A stretch of 64,000 nucleotides of DNA from contig NZ_CP059162.1 of assembly GCF_013466605.1 (NCBI RefSeq), positions 5,208,001 through 5,272,000 on the forward strand. Direction: 5' to 3'. Position 1 is the first letter of the stretch; each line of letters begins with the position of its first letter. Below, piece by piece: positions 8,253 through 17,087 of this stretch. The translations under genes were made by a program, and so were the position numbers. This DNA is from Pseudomonas chlororaphis subsp. aurantiaca. GTDB lineage: Bacteria; Pseudomonadota; Gammaproteobacteria; Pseudomonadales; Pseudomonadaceae. Under the pieces are notes generated by a model, which saw only the letters and a list, made by a program, of their open reading frames with translations, did not search any database and was not told where the DNA came from.

Positions 8253-8720
8253 ATGCCCGACACCGAATACCTGCTGCTTGCCGACACCCTGCGACCACTG
8301 CTGAACAAGTTCTATCGCGCCCACAATTCGCCGATGCGAGCCGCCAGCGAAGGGCAATCCTGGGTGGCGAAACGGGGAGCGATCATTGCCGGGCTGAGCC
8401 TTACGCCCATAACCCAGGGCCACTGGCTGACCGGGCTGTTCGTCGACCCGGCCCATCGCGGCCAGGGCATTGCCGCGACGCTGGTCGAACGGGCACGCGC
8501 GCAGTTGCCTGGGCCGCTGTGGCTGTTCTGTCATCCGGAGCTGCAAGCCCTGTACGAACGCATGGGCTTTGCCACGGCCCCCGCCCTGCCCCAGGCCCTG
8601 GCGGATCGCCTGGAGCGTTATCGCAGGAGCAAGAGCCTGATCGCCATGGGCATGGATCCCTGCGCGAAGGATGCCGCCCCTGGAAGGTATCAAGCACAGC
8701 CGCTACCTGAGCACCGCTGA
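8253..8720 (+). CDS. GNAT-family N-acetyltransferase
   Basis: A 155-aa acetyltransferase. The acetyl-CoA binding motif A is seen as LTGLFVDPAHRGQGIAATLV (about residues 60-79, with the R-G-Q-G pyrophosphate loop), followed by LYERMGFATAPAL, the C-terminal GNAT motif. The last ~20 residues (from MGMDPCAKDA onward) look atypical and run into DNA that resembles a gene remnant, so the native C-terminus may have been altered. Substrate unknown. It is convergent with def. Confidence 0.85.
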   Translation: MPDTEYLLLADTLRPLLNKFYRAHNSPMRAASEGQSWVAKRGAIIAGLSLTPITQGHWLTGLFVDPAHRGQGIAATLVERARAQLPGPLWLFCHPELQALYERMGFATAPALPQALADRLERYRRSKSLIAMGMDPCAKDAAPGRYQAQPLPEHR

Positions 8721-8803
8721 TGGGGTGAAGCTGGCGGCAGAAGTACCTGGCGATCGGTGAGTTGGAGTGGGTGATGCTGCGCTTCGTCAAGCCGGCGAAA
8801 TAA
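8671..8803 (+). pseudogene. Possible hydrolase gene remnant
   Basis: A short frame from ATG 8671 reads HSRYLSTADGVKLAAEV before a TGA at 8758. This resembles the N-terminus of CocE-type or other alpha/beta hydrolases (HSRY-x-TADGV-x-LA). The next frame, entered after a +1 shift, reads YLAIGELEWVMLRFVKPAK and stops at 8801-8803 like a C-terminus. The pattern suggests an internal deletion fusing the two ends of a lost gene. It overlaps the end of the GNAT frame. Tentative. Confidence 0.3.
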
Positions 8804-8810
8804 CCGCGCG

Positions 8811-8838
8811 GATCGCAGCCTGCGGGCAGGCTGCGATC
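8811..8838. repeat. Perfect 13-bp hairpin between convergent genes
   Basis: GATCGCAGCCTGC (8811-8823), GG, GCAGGCTGCGATC (8826-8838): a perfect inverted repeat carrying the core of the larger repeat family seen at 16914, 37371 and 51659. It sits between the convergent GNAT and def genes and may act as a transcription-end hairpin, although it has no T-tract. Confidence 0.75.
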
Positions 8839-8846
8839 CTCATCCT

Positions 8847-9386
8847 TCAATCGTCGGCGTGGGGATCGAGGTCGGGGAACATCACCTCGGTAAAACCGAA
8901 CTTGCTGAAGTCGCTGATCCGCGACGGGTACAGGCGGCCGATCAGGTGGTCGCATTCGTGCTGCACCACCCGCGCATGGAAACCCGAGGCGATCCGCACG
9001 ATCGGCTCGCCCTTGGGGTCGACGCCTTCGTAGCGAATGTGCTGATAGCGCTCGACCGCGCCACGCAACCCCGGCACCGACAGGCAGCCTTCCCAGCCCT
9101 CTTCCAGCACCGGGCTCAAGGGTGTGATCAGCGGGTTGATCAGGATGGTCTGCGGCACGGCCTCGGCTTGCGGGTAACGCTCGCTGTGCTCGAAACCGAA
9201 GATCACCAGTTGCAGGTCGACGCCGATCTGCGGCGCGGCCAGGCCGACCCCGCCGACGCTTTCCATGGTCTGGAACATGTCGTCGATCAGTTGCCACAGC
9301 TCGGGGCTGTCGAACATCTCGGGCGGCACCGGTGGCGCGATGCGCAGCAGGCGCTCGTCGCCCATTTTGAGGATTTCACGGATCAT
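8847..9386 (-). CDS. def: Peptide deformylase
   Basis: A 179-aa metalloenzyme that removes the N-formyl group from nascent proteins. All three family motifs are intact: G46-[16 protein letters not shown] at 99-105 (metal ligand C101) and H143-ECDH with the two histidine ligands and catalytic glutamate. It is a stand-alone paralogue, not next to fmt. Pseudomonas usually has a second def by dprA/fmt. It is immediately downstream of the yihY gene on the same strand (2 bp gap), so co-transcription is likely. Confidence 0.95.
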   Translation of the reverse strand: MIREILKMGDERLLRIAPPVPPEMFDSPELWQLIDDMFQTMESVGGVGLAAPQIGVDLQLVIFGFEHSERYPQAEAVPQTILINPLITPLSPVLEEGWEGCLSVPGLRGAVERYQHIRYEGVDPKGEPIVRIASGFHARVVQHECDHLIGRLYPSRISDFSKFGFTEVMFPDLDPHADD

Positions 9387-9388
9387 GA

Positions 9389-10336
9389 TCAGACTTCGTC
9401 AGTGGTCGGCTTGAGCGAGTGGTCCCGGCCCAGTCCCGATACGTGTTGTTTGGGTTCGTCGTGCTCGCCGGGAACCCTTTCTCCAGGGTTCTTGCCGTCG
9501 GACGACATGTGCTCGATCGCCGCATTCATCTCGGCCCCCAGCAACAGCACCGCCGAAGAAATATAGAAGTACAGCAGCAGGACGATGATCGCCCCGATAC
9601 TGCCATACATGGCGTTGTAGTTGGCAAAGGTCTTCACGTAGAACGCGAAGCCCAACGAGGCGATGATCCATACCACCACCGCCAGCACCGAGCCCGGGGT
9701 GATGAAGCGGAACTCCTGCTTCACGTCGGGCATCACGTAGTAGATCAGCGCCACGGCGACCATCATCAGGATCACGATCACCGGCCAGCGCAGGATGGTC
9801 CAGACGGTGACGATGAAGTCTTCCAGGCCGACCTGCGCGGCGATCCAGCCCATCACCTGCGGCCCCAGCACCATCAAGGCCGCGGCCACCAGGAGCATGC
9901 CGGCGATGCCGATGGTGTAGAAAATCGACAGCGGAAAACGTTTCCACAACGGGCGCTTCTCGACCACGTCATAAGCGGCGTTCATCGCGCTCATCATCAG
10001 CCGCACGCCGGCCGAGGCGGTATACAGGGCAATCACGATACCCACCGACAGCAGGCCGCCCTTGGACTGCTGCAACTGGTCGATCACCGGGTTGACCTGC
10101 TCCAGCGCCTGGGGTGGCAACACCAGTTCCGATTGCAGGCGCAACCAGGAGAAGAAGTCCGGCAAGTGCAGGAAACCGATCAAGGCGATCAGGAACAGAA
10201 TGAAGGGGAATAACGAAAACAGCATCTGATAGGCCAGTGCCGAGGCGTAGGTCGACATTTCATCGTCGATGAACTCAGTGATCGTGCGCACCAGCACACG
10301 ATGCAAGGGCAGGCCTTTCAAATTCGGCAAGAACAT
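9389..10336 (-). CDS. YihY/BrkB-family inner membrane protein
   Basis: A 315-aa integral membrane protein of the YihY (BrkB, formerly 'ribonuclease BN') family with about six membrane helices and a hydrophilic C-terminal tail. Characteristic stretches include [20 protein letters not shown] near the N-terminus and the [18 protein letters not shown] segment in the middle. I chose ATG 10336 because AAAGGAGA precedes it; an upstream in-frame ATG at 10360 lacks such a site. Biochemical role is unknown. It is followed directly by def. Confidence 0.88.
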   Translation of the reverse strand: MFLPNLKGLPLHRVLVRTITEFIDDEMSTYASALAYQMLFSLFPFILFLIALIGFLHLPDFFSWLRLQSELVLPPQALEQVNPVIDQLQQSKGGLLSVGIVIALYTASAGVRLMMSAMNAAYDVVEKRPLWKRFPLSIFYTIGIAGMLLVAAALMVLGPQVMGWIAAQVGLEDFIVTVWTILRWPVIVILMMVAVALIYYVMPDVKQEFRFITPGSVLAVVVWIIASLGFAFYVKTFANYNAMYGSIGAIIVLLLYFYISSAVLLLGAEMNAAIEHMSSDGKNPGERVPGEHDEPKQHVSGLGRDHSLKPTTDEV

Positions 10337-10459
10337 AGCGTCTCCTTTCGCCGCAAGCATTCAGGGTAGGTGGCGACTCAGGGGCCGTTTTGTACAACAA
10401 ACTAGCCTAGTTTGGCGATTTTGAACCGTTTCGTCTCATTTTGGTGCCATGGCCGATGT

Positions 10460-10486
10460 AAAAACGGCCATCCGCGGATGGCCGTC
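10460..10486 (-). terminator. Terminator of csbD-family gene
   Basis: Stem ACGGCCATCC (10464-10473) / GGATGGCCGT (10476-10485) followed on the minus strand by TTTT-ACATC. It lies 24 bp after the stop of the CsbD-family gene. Confidence 0.82.
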
Positions 10487-10509
10487 GTGGTGCAGTGCGA
10501 GCCGGCGGA

Positions 10510-10701
10510 TCAGGCCTTGTCGATGGTCTTTTTCACCGCATCCTTGGCCTTGCCGAGGGCTTGCTGCGCTTCACCTTTCTTTTCCTGAATCTTGCCTTCG
10601 GTTTCCAACCGATCGTTATCAGTCGCTTTGCCGACACCTTGCTTGATATTGCCAACGGCCTCGTTGGCCAGGCCTTTTGCCTTGTCCGCTGTGCTGCCCA
10701 T
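10510..10701 (-). CDS. CsbD-family general stress protein
   Basis: A 63-aa hydrophilic protein of the CsbD family: [20 protein letters not shown] near the N-terminus, then [20 protein letters not shown], the repeated alanine/lysine/glycine-rich helical pattern of the family. CsbD-type proteins are induced in stationary phase or by envelope and osmotic stress; their biochemical function is unknown. Monocistronic, with its own terminator. Confidence 0.9.
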   Translation of the reverse strand: MGSTADKAKGLANEAVGNIKQGVGKATDNDRLETEGKIQEKKGEAQQALGKAKDAVKKTIDKA

Positions 10702-10912
10702 GGTATTTCTCCGTAGAACAATCGAGGGTTTGGAGGTCTTGCCATGGGTTGACCCGAGGCCGTCGCGCGGAGTTTCAATTATTTTCAGCGGGGCATTTCA
10801 TCGCCTTATTTGCCCGCCGCACGCAGGTTGCGCTTTATGTTTGGCGACCAACCCACGAGAATGCGCAACGTATTCAGACGCTGCGCTGAAGATCCAATCC
10901 CGTAGGAATGTT

Positions 10913-11290
10913 ATGAAACTCGATAAAAAGCTGGCCATCGCCCGCCGGAACCAGGAACTGGGCGGTGCGGTGCTGGGCGTCAACAACTGCCACTTTGCGG
11001 AATTGAGCCGCAGCCGGAATATCTGGTGGTTCGATCTGCCGGTCAGCCGCCTGGCCATCGGGCAGTACGAATGGGTCCACCTGCTGCTGTACACCCCGAG
11101 CACCGACCAGTTGCTGCACCTGAAGGTGCCGACTGTGTTCCTGCGGGAAAAGCTCGAAGGCCTGGTGGTCCGCAACGCCGGCAAGCGCAAGGCGGCCCTG
11201 AGCCTGGAGCTGAGCGCCGACAAGGACTCCTTCCTCAAGGACGTACGCCCCGCCGGCACCGGCGTGAACTTCGCGCAGTTCCAGCAGTGA
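10913..11290 (+). CDS. Unknown protein, 125 aa
   Basis: I do not recognise a family. The frame from ATG 10913 (AGGAA eight bases upstream) encodes a soluble protein without signal peptide. The N-terminal part, LAIARRNQELGGAVLGVNNC, is followed by beta-rich sequence (NIWWFDLPVSRLAIGQYEWV, LLLYTPSTDQLLHLKVP), suggesting an alpha-plus-beta fold. The C-terminal half is lysine- and leucine-rich. It lies between the csbD-family gene and the fadD terminator and is transcribed alone. Confidence 0.75.
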   Translation: MKLDKKLAIARRNQELGGAVLGVNNCHFAELSRSRNIWWFDLPVSRLAIGQYEWVHLLLYTPSTDQLLHLKVPTVFLREKLEGLVVRNAGKRKAALSLELSADKDSFLKDVRPAGTGVNFAQFQQ

Positions 11291-11296
11291 TCCACC

Positions 11297-11397
11297 TGTA
11301 GCCGCCGCCGCAGGCTGCGCAAGGTCCGCAGGACCTCCTGCGCCGGCAAGTACAGCGCCCTCTGCGAGGTCGATCGCAGCCTTCGGCAGCGGCTACA
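11297..11397. repeat. Intergenic inverted repeat, family A
   Basis: Begins TGTAGCCGCCGCCGCAGGCTGCGC and ends CGATCGCAGCCTTCGGCAGCGGCTACA in inverted orientation, about 101 bp. The same outer arms recur at 16914, 34969, 37371 and 51659. Non-coding; forms a long hairpin. Confidence 0.8.
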
Positions 11398-11409
11398 CAA
11401 ACACCCAAC

Positions 11410-11437
11410 AAAAAGCCCCGCGGATGCGGGGCTTTTT
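11410..11437. terminator. Bidirectional terminator
   Basis: Perfect 12-bp stem AAAAAGCCCCGC / GCGGGGCTTTTT with a GGAT loop. T-runs on both strands let it end fadD1 (minus) and transcripts arriving from the left. Confidence 0.93.
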
Positions 11438-11451
11438 GTTTGCCTGGCGTT

Positions 11452-13140
11452 TTACTTCTTCACGCCCAGCTTCTTCAGCTCTTCGTCGCGCAGTTCGCGA
11501 CGCAGGATCTTGCCGACGTTGGTGGTCGGCAGCGCATCACGGAACTCGACGGCCTTGGGCACCTTGTAGCCGGTGACGTTGGCGCGCATGTGCTCCATCA
11601 CCTGCTCCTTGGTCAGGGTCACGCCCGGCTTGGCGACGATGAAGATCTTGATCGACTCGCCCGACTTCTCGTCCGGCACGCCGATCGCCGCGCACTGCAA
11701 CACGCCCGGCAATGTCGCCAGCACGTCCTCCAGCTCGTTCGGATACACGTTGAAGCCGGAGACCAGGATCATGTCTTTCTTGCGATCGACAATGCGGATA
11801 TAGCCATCCGGCTGGATCAGCGCGATATCGCCGGTCTTCAGCCAGCCGTCGCTCATCACTTCATCGGTGGCGTCCTGGCGCTGCCAGTAACCCTTCATCA
11901 CCTGCGGGCCCTTGACGCACAGCTCGCCGATTTCGCCCAGCGGCAGTTCGACACCGGCATCATCGACGATCCGGCACAGGGTCGACGGCACCGGGATGCC
12001 GATGGTGCCCATCTGGATATTCTGGCCCGGGTTGACGGTGGCCACCGGGCTGGTCTCGGTCATGCCGTAACCTTCGCAGATCGGGCAGCCGGTCACGTCC
12101 TTCCACCGCTCGGCCGCCGCCAGTTGCAGCGCCATGCCGCCGGACAGGGTGACTTTCAGCGCCGAGAAATCCAGCTTGCGGAAAGCTTCGTTGTTGCACA
12201 GGGCGACGAACAGGGTGTTGAGGCCGACGAAGCCGCTGAACTTCCACTTCGACAGCTCCTTGACCATCGCCGGCAGGTCGCGCGGGTTGCTGATCAGGAT
12301 GTTGTGGTTGCCGCTCAGCATCATCGCCATGCAATGAAAGGTGAAGGCATAGATGTGGTACAGCGGCAGCGGGGTGATCAGGATCTCGCAACCCTCATTG
12401 AGGTTGGAGGCCATCAGCGCCCGGCACTGCAACATGTTCGCCACCAGGTTGCGGTGGGTCAGCATCGCGCCCTTGGCCACGCCGGTGGTGCCGCCGGTGT
12501 ATTGCAGCACGGCCACATCACTGCTGGCCGGGTTGGCGTCCTTGACCGGCTGGCCGTGGCCCTGGCTCAGCACGTCGTTGAACTTGACGGCCTTGGGCAG
12601 GTGATAGGCCGGCACCATCTTCTTCACGTACTTGATGACGCTGTTGATCAGCAGGCGCTTGAGCGGTGGCAGCAGGTCCGCCACTTCGGTGACGATCACA
12701 TGCTTGACGCTGGTTTTAGGCACTACGGCTTCGGCCAGGTGCGCCATGTTGGCCAGGCACACCAGGGCCTTGGCGCCGGAGTCGTTGAACTGGTGTTCCA
12801 TTTCCCGCGCGGTGTACAGCGGGTTGGTGTTGACCACGATCAGGCCGGCGCGGATGGCACCGAATACTGCGACCGGGTACTGCAGGACGTTGGGCAGTTG
12901 CACGGCGATTCGATCGCCGGGTTGCAAATCGGTATGCTGTTGCAGGTATGCGGCAAAAGCACCGGACAGTTCGTACAGCTCACCGTAGGTGAGTGTCTTG
13001 CCGAGGTTGCTAAAGGCCGGTTTGTTGGCAAAACGTTGGCAGGACTGCTTCAACACCGCCTGAATATTCGGATACTCGTCTGGATTGATATCGGCAGCAA
13101 TCCCAGCTGGGTACTTATCCTTCCAAAAGTCTTCGATCAT
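11452..13140 (-). CDS. fadD1: Long-chain fatty acid-CoA ligase (first copy)
   Basis: A 562-aa AMP-forming acyl-CoA synthetase that activates exogenous fatty acids at the inner membrane for beta-oxidation. The adenylate loop YTGGTTGVAKGAMLTHRN (mid-protein), GYGMTETSP, the fatty-acid signature region (DGWLKTGDIALIQPDGYIRI then VDRKKDMILVSGFNVYPNEL) and the C-terminal GKILRRELRD with the adenylation lysine are all present. It lies downstream of a paralogue of identical length on the same strand, an arrangement known for fadD1/fadD2 in P. aeruginosa and P. putida. A 389-bp spacer separates them, so it likely has its own promoter. Confidence 0.94.
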   Translation of the reverse strand: MIEDFWKDKYPAGIAADINPDEYPNIQAVLKQSCQRFANKPAFSNLGKTLTYGELYELSGAFAAYLQQHTDLQPGDRIAVQLPNVLQYPVAVFGAIRAGLIVVNTNPLYTAREMEHQFNDSGAKALVCLANMAHLAEAVVPKTSVKHVIVTEVADLLPPLKRLLINSVIKYVKKMVPAYHLPKAVKFNDVLSQGHGQPVKDANPASSDVAVLQYTGGTTGVAKGAMLTHRNLVANMLQCRALMASNLNEGCEILITPLPLYHIYAFTFHCMAMMLSGNHNILISNPRDLPAMVKELSKWKFSGFVGLNTLFVALCNNEAFRKLDFSALKVTLSGGMALQLAAAERWKDVTGCPICEGYGMTETSPVATVNPGQNIQMGTIGIPVPSTLCRIVDDAGVELPLGEIGELCVKGPQVMKGYWQRQDATDEVMSDGWLKTGDIALIQPDGYIRIVDRKKDMILVSGFNVYPNELEDVLATLPGVLQCAAIGVPDEKSGESIKIFIVAKPGVTLTKEQVMEHMRANVTGYKVPKAVEFRDALPTTNVGKILRRELRDEELKKLGVKK

Positions 13141-13529
13141 GGAAGCCCACTCCTCAGCAACGCGAATTCGTCAGCGCATTTGATGCGATTATTATTTGTG
13201 TGTGTTTTTTATTGATGTCTATTGTTGGTGAGTCTGGCTGTCTACATAGGCCGAGAAGTCACAAAGCGCGCCGAGAGTAGCAGCTTTGCCAAAGGCCGCC
13301 TAGAGCCAAAATCGGCCTAAACAGTCACTTCTGTGACTCAAGAACATTTAATGGTCATTTTTAGAGTAAAAATTCTACACACCCATGCAAGGCTCTGGAA
13401 CGGGCTTTTGCGCCCTTCAAAAGCATCGCGAGCAAGCCTCGCTCCTACAGAAACCCTGGGTTCCGGTAAAAGCGAGGCTTGCTCGCGATAGTCGCGCCCT
13501 GGCGCGGGACAGTTACATCCGGTGAAACA
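13141..13529. other. Intergenic region between fadD1 and fadD2
   Basis: No gene seen. The A+T-richer part next to fadD1 (13141-13410) is its probable promoter region and contains a dyad AGTCAC-TTCT-GTGACT at 13323-13338 that could be an operator. The part next to fadD2 (13426-13490) is an inverted REP pair that may serve as the fadD2 transcript end. Confidence 0.6.
13426..13490. repeat. Inverted REP pair (family B)
   Basis: TCGCGAGCAAGCCTCGCTCC at 13426-13445 and its inverse AGCGAGGCTTGCTCGCGA at 13471-13488: a Pseudomonas REP doublet able to form a long hairpin downstream of fadD2. Confidence 0.88.
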
Positions 13530-15218
13530 TCAGGCGATGTCGCGCAACTCCCGACGCAAGATCTTGCCTACTGGCGTCATCGGCAACGACTCACGCAACA
13601 CGATGTGTTTCGGTACCTTGTAACCGGTGAAGTTTTCCTTGCAGTAAGCCTTCAGCTCTTCGAGGCTGACCCCCGACTCGCGGGCCACCACGAACAGCTT
13701 CACCGCCTCCCCCGAACGCTCGTCCGGCACGCCGATCACCGCGCAGTTGGCGACTTTCGGATGGGCCATCACCACGTCCTCGATTTCGTTGGGGTACACG
13801 TTGAAACCCGAGACGATGATCATGTCCTTCTTGCGATCGACGATGCGCACGAAGCCATCCGGATCGATCACCGCGATATCGCCGGACTTGAACCAGCCCT
13901 CGGCATCCAGCACCTCCTCGGTGGCCTCCGGCTTCTGCCAGTAGCCCTTCATGATCTGTGGTCCCTTGATGCACAGCTCGCCGCGCTCGCCCAGCGGCTG
14001 CTCGACGCCCTGGTCATCGATGACCTTGAGGGTCGTGCCCGGCACCGGCAGTCCCACCGTGCCCAGGCGCGACTGATCGCCGTAAGGGTTGGTGCAGGCC
14101 ACGGGCGAGGTTTCGGTCAGGCCGTAGCCTTCGGTGATGCGGCAACCGGTCAACTGCGCCCAGCGCTCGGCGGTGGCCTTGACCAGCGCCGTGCCCCCGG
14201 AGTTGGTGAGCTTGAGATTGGAGAAGTCGAGGGTCTTGAACTCGGGATGATCCATCAGCGCCATGAACAGCGTGTTCAGCCCCAGCAGCGCCGAGAAGCG
14301 CCACTTCTTCAACTCCTTGATGAAACCGCCGATGTCCCGCGGGTTGGTGATCAGCACGTTGTGGTTGCCGGTGACCATCATGCACATGCAGTTCGCGGTG
14401 AAGGCATAGATGTGGTACAGCGGCAGCGGCGCGATCATCACCTCCTGGCCTTCGCGCAGCAGCGGATGACCGTCCGGCCCCAGTTGCCCGAGGCAGGCAC
14501 GGGCCTGCTGCATGTTGGCCACCAGGTTGCCGTGGGTCAGCATCGCGCCCTTGGCCAGCCCCGTGGTGCCGCCGGTGTATTGCAGCACGGCGACGTCGTC
14601 CAGGCGCGCGTTCAAAGGCTTGATCGGCTGGCCACGGCCCAGGCGCAGCGCACTCTTGAAGGAAACGGCCTGGGGCAAGCGATAGGCCGGCACCATCTTC
14701 TTGACCTTGTCGACCAGGGTATTGACCAGCCAGCCCTTGGCGGACGGCATCAGGTCGCCCATCTTCGCCTCGATCAGGAACTGGATGTCGGTATCGGGCA
14801 GCACTTCCTCGACCTTCTGCCCGAACAGGTTCATGTACACCAGGGCCCGCGCCCCGGAATCCTTGAACTGGTGGCGCATTTCCCGGGTGGTGTACAGCGG
14901 GTTGGTGTTGACCACGATCAACCCGGCGCGCAAGGCGCCGAACACCGCGATCGGGTAATGCAGGACGTTGGGCATCTGCACCGCGATACGATCGCCCGGC
15001 ACCAGGTCGGTGCTGCTCTGCAGATAACCGGCAAAGGCCGCGCTGTAGCGCTCCAGCTCGGCGTAGGTCAGGGTCACGCCCATGTTGCTGAAGGCCGGGC
15101 GGTCGGCGAATTTCTTGCAGGAACGCTCAAACACCTCGATCACCGACTTATAGGCACCCAGGTCGATATCGACGGGCACTCCGGCCGGGCGTTTGTCATT
15201 CCAGAAATCAGGCTGCAT
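13530..15218 (-). CDS. fadD2: Long-chain fatty acid-CoA ligase (second copy)
   Basis: A 562-aa acyl-CoA synthetase, tandem paralogue of the fadD1 product. It has YTGGTTGLAKGAMLTHGN, GYGLTETSP, the GWFKSGDIAVIDPDGFVRIV / DRKKDMIIVSGFNVYPNEIE signature and C-terminal GKILRRELRD. I chose ATG 15218 (MQPDFWNDKRPAG), which mirrors the fadD1 start and has GAGGA upstream; the frame is open further upstream but that extension has no matching counterpart. It is divergent from a lysophospholipase-like gene, as in other pseudomonads. The two enzymes are expected to differ in chain-length preference or expression. Confidence 0.93.
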   Translation of the reverse strand: MQPDFWNDKRPAGVPVDIDLGAYKSVIEVFERSCKKFADRPAFSNMGVTLTYAELERYSAAFAGYLQSSTDLVPGDRIAVQMPNVLHYPIAVFGALRAGLIVVNTNPLYTTREMRHQFKDSGARALVYMNLFGQKVEEVLPDTDIQFLIEAKMGDLMPSAKGWLVNTLVDKVKKMVPAYRLPQAVSFKSALRLGRGQPIKPLNARLDDVAVLQYTGGTTGLAKGAMLTHGNLVANMQQARACLGQLGPDGHPLLREGQEVMIAPLPLYHIYAFTANCMCMMVTGNHNVLITNPRDIGGFIKELKKWRFSALLGLNTLFMALMDHPEFKTLDFSNLKLTNSGGTALVKATAERWAQLTGCRITEGYGLTETSPVACTNPYGDQSRLGTVGLPVPGTTLKVIDDQGVEQPLGERGELCIKGPQIMKGYWQKPEATEEVLDAEGWFKSGDIAVIDPDGFVRIVDRKKDMIIVSGFNVYPNEIEDVVMAHPKVANCAVIGVPDERSGEAVKLFVVARESGVSLEELKAYCKENFTGYKVPKHIVLRESLPMTPVGKILRRELRDIA

Positions 15219-15430
15219 TGTTCTTGTCCTCTTTAACCTGAGCTGTCCGGGCCGCTTCTCTGACGCTACGAAAGGCGGGGCTCTGCGGACGTTAGCAGCT
15301 ATGGCGAATAGGGCAAATACGGGCGACGGCGTCATTGACAACGTGAATCTTGCCGCCATGGCGCGAGCAGATCGGACGGGGCCGCGACGATGAGCTATAC
15401 AATGCAACGACCCCGTGCAAAGGAATCGCC

Positions 15431-16375
15431 ATGATCCACCACTCTTTCTGGCTGACCGCGAGCGACCACAGCCAGCTCTACGTCAACCAGTGGCTCCCGG
15501 CGGCCCCGCTCAAGGCCGTGATCCTGCTGGCCCACGGCATGGCCGAGCACAGCGGGCGCTATGCCAGGCTGGCAGAGGCGCTGTGCAATGAAGGCTACGG
15601 CGTCTATGCGCTGGACCTGCGCGGCCACGGCAAGACCGCCGAGCACGGGGTACTCGGGCACTTCGCCGACGACGACGGCTGGTGCAAGGTGGTCGGCGAC
15701 CTGGCCAGCCTCAACCAGCACATCGGCCAGCAGCACCCGGGAACCCCGATCGTGCTGCTGGGCCACAGCATGGGTAGCTACATTGCCCAGGCCTACCTGC
15801 TGCACCACAGCGCCAGCCTGGACGGTGCGATCCTCAGCGGCTCGAACTTCCAGCCGGTGGCGCTGTACCGCGCCGCCCGCCAGATCGCCCGCTTCGAACG
15901 CTGGCGCCAGGGCGCCCTGGGCCGCAGCGCACTGATCGAATGGCTGTCCTTCGGCTCGTTCAACAAAGCCTTCAAGCCCAACCGCACGCCCTTCGACTGG
16001 CTCAGCCGCGACCCCGACGAAGTCGACAAATACGCCCAGGACCCGCTCTGCGGCTTTCGCTGCAGCAACCAACTGTGGATCGACCTGCTGGGCGGCCTGC
16101 AGCAAATCAGCAAGGCCTCCAACCTGGCCCAGATCGATCCGGGCCTGCCATTGCTGATACTGGGCGGAGAATGTGATCCGGTGAGCAATGGCATACGTCT
16201 GAAGGATCTGGCCGGTGCTCTGCGCGAGGCCGGCAGCCAGTGCCTGCAGCTCAATATCTACCCGCAGGCGCGGCACGAATTGTTCAATGAAAGCAACCGC
16301 GACGAAGTGACGGCCGATGTACTGGCCTGGCTCGACCAGGCCCTGCAACATCGCCGACCGCCGAAGACTGAATGA
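15431..16375 (+). CDS. Alpha/beta hydrolase, monoacylglycerol-lipase/lysophospholipase type
   Basis: A 314-aa serine hydrolase of the PldB / monoacylglycerol lipase type ('serine aminopeptidase S33' fold). Features: LLAHGMAEHSGRYARLAEAL (oxyanion HG and the SGRY motif), the DLRGHG strand, the nucleophile elbow GHSMGS, the acid in GGECDPVSNG and the base histidine in YPQARHELFNE. ATG 15431 is preceded by AAAGGAAT. It is divergent from fadD2 and upstream of phaJ on the same strand, which suggests release of fatty acids for FadD activation. Confidence 0.88.
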   Translation: MIHHSFWLTASDHSQLYVNQWLPAAPLKAVILLAHGMAEHSGRYARLAEALCNEGYGVYALDLRGHGKTAEHGVLGHFADDDGWCKVVGDLASLNQHIGQQHPGTPIVLLGHSMGSYIAQAYLLHHSASLDGAILSGSNFQPVALYRAARQIARFERWRQGALGRSALIEWLSFGSFNKAFKPNRTPFDWLSRDPDEVDKYAQDPLCGFRCSNQLWIDLLGGLQQISKASNLAQIDPGLPLLILGGECDPVSNGIRLKDLAGALREAGSQCLQLNIYPQARHELFNESNRDEVTADVLAWLDQALQHRRPPKTE

Positions 16376-16427
16376 CCCTGTTTCCAATCAATACGCCAAT
16401 CAACGCTCAGCACAGGACTTGAGAGAG

Positions 16428-16898
16428 ATGACCCAGGTTACCAACACCCCGTACGAAGCCCTCGAAGTCGGCCAGACCGCCAGCTACAGCAAGCACGTGG
16501 AAGAGCGTGACATCCAGCTGTTCGCCGCCATGTCCGGCGACCACAACCCGGTGCACCTGGACGCCGAATTCGCCGCCGCCAGCATGTTCAAGGAGCGTAT
16601 CGCCCACGGCATGTTCAGCGGTGCGCTGATCAGCGCCGCGGTGGCCTGCGAGCTGCCTGGGCCGGGTACCATCTATATCGGCCAGAAGATGAGCTTCCAG
16701 AAGCCGGTGAAGATCGGCGACACCCTGACCGTGCGTCTGGAAATCCTCGAAAAACTGCCGAAGTTCCGCGTGCGTATCGCCACCCGCGTGTTCAACCAGC
16801 GCGATGAGCTGGTGGTGGACGGCGAAGCCGAAATCCTCGCCCCGCGCAAACAACAGACCGTCACCCTGCCGACCTTGCCGGCTATCAATATCGGCTAA
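16428..16898 (+). CDS. phaJ: R-specific enoyl-CoA hydratase (MaoC/PhaJ family)
   Basis: A 156-aa single-hotdog MaoC-like hydratase that converts trans-2-enoyl-CoA to (R)-3-hydroxyacyl-CoA, linking beta-oxidation to polyhydroxyalkanoate monomer supply. The hydratase-2 active-site motif is seen as SGDHNPVHLD (catalytic D38 and H43), followed by RIAHGMFSGALIS. Its length and its place beside the fadD pair match the phaJ1-type gene of other pseudomonads. It follows the hydrolase by 52 bp and is probably co-transcribed with it. Confidence 0.9.
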   Translation: MTQVTNTPYEALEVGQTASYSKHVEERDIQLFAAMSGDHNPVHLDAEFAAASMFKERIAHGMFSGALISAAVACELPGPGTIYIGQKMSFQKPVKIGDTLTVRLEILEKLPKFRVRIATRVFNQRDELVVDGEAEILAPRKQQTVTLPTLPAINIG

Positions 16899-16913
16899 GC
16901 CGCCCCCCTAACC

Positions 16914-17080
16914 TGTAGCCGCTGGCGTAGCCTGCGGATCGTTTGGGCGGTACTCCGACGCAGCGATCGTAAAATCAGCCAATGCGTTTACCCGGGCAGA
17001 TCCGGGACTCGGGGCTAGCGGTTGCTGCGTCCGAGTGCCGCTCAACCGATCGCTGTCTCGCAGGCTCGGCAGCGGCTACA
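16914..17080. repeat. Intergenic inverted repeat, family A
   Basis: Left arm starts TGTAGCCGCTGGCGTAGCCTGCG; right arm ends CTCGCAGGCTCGGCAGCGGCTACA. About 167 bp with a less conserved middle. It lies between convergent phaJ and the efflux operon. Confidence 0.8.
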
Positions 17081-17087
17081 GGCGGGA

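Noticed and set aside
15219..15407. N-terminal extension of the second FadD (63 extra residues)
   Set aside because: The extension is absent from the paralogue, has no matching family sequence, and ATG 15218 has a good ribosome-binding site and yields the same 562-aa length as FadD1.
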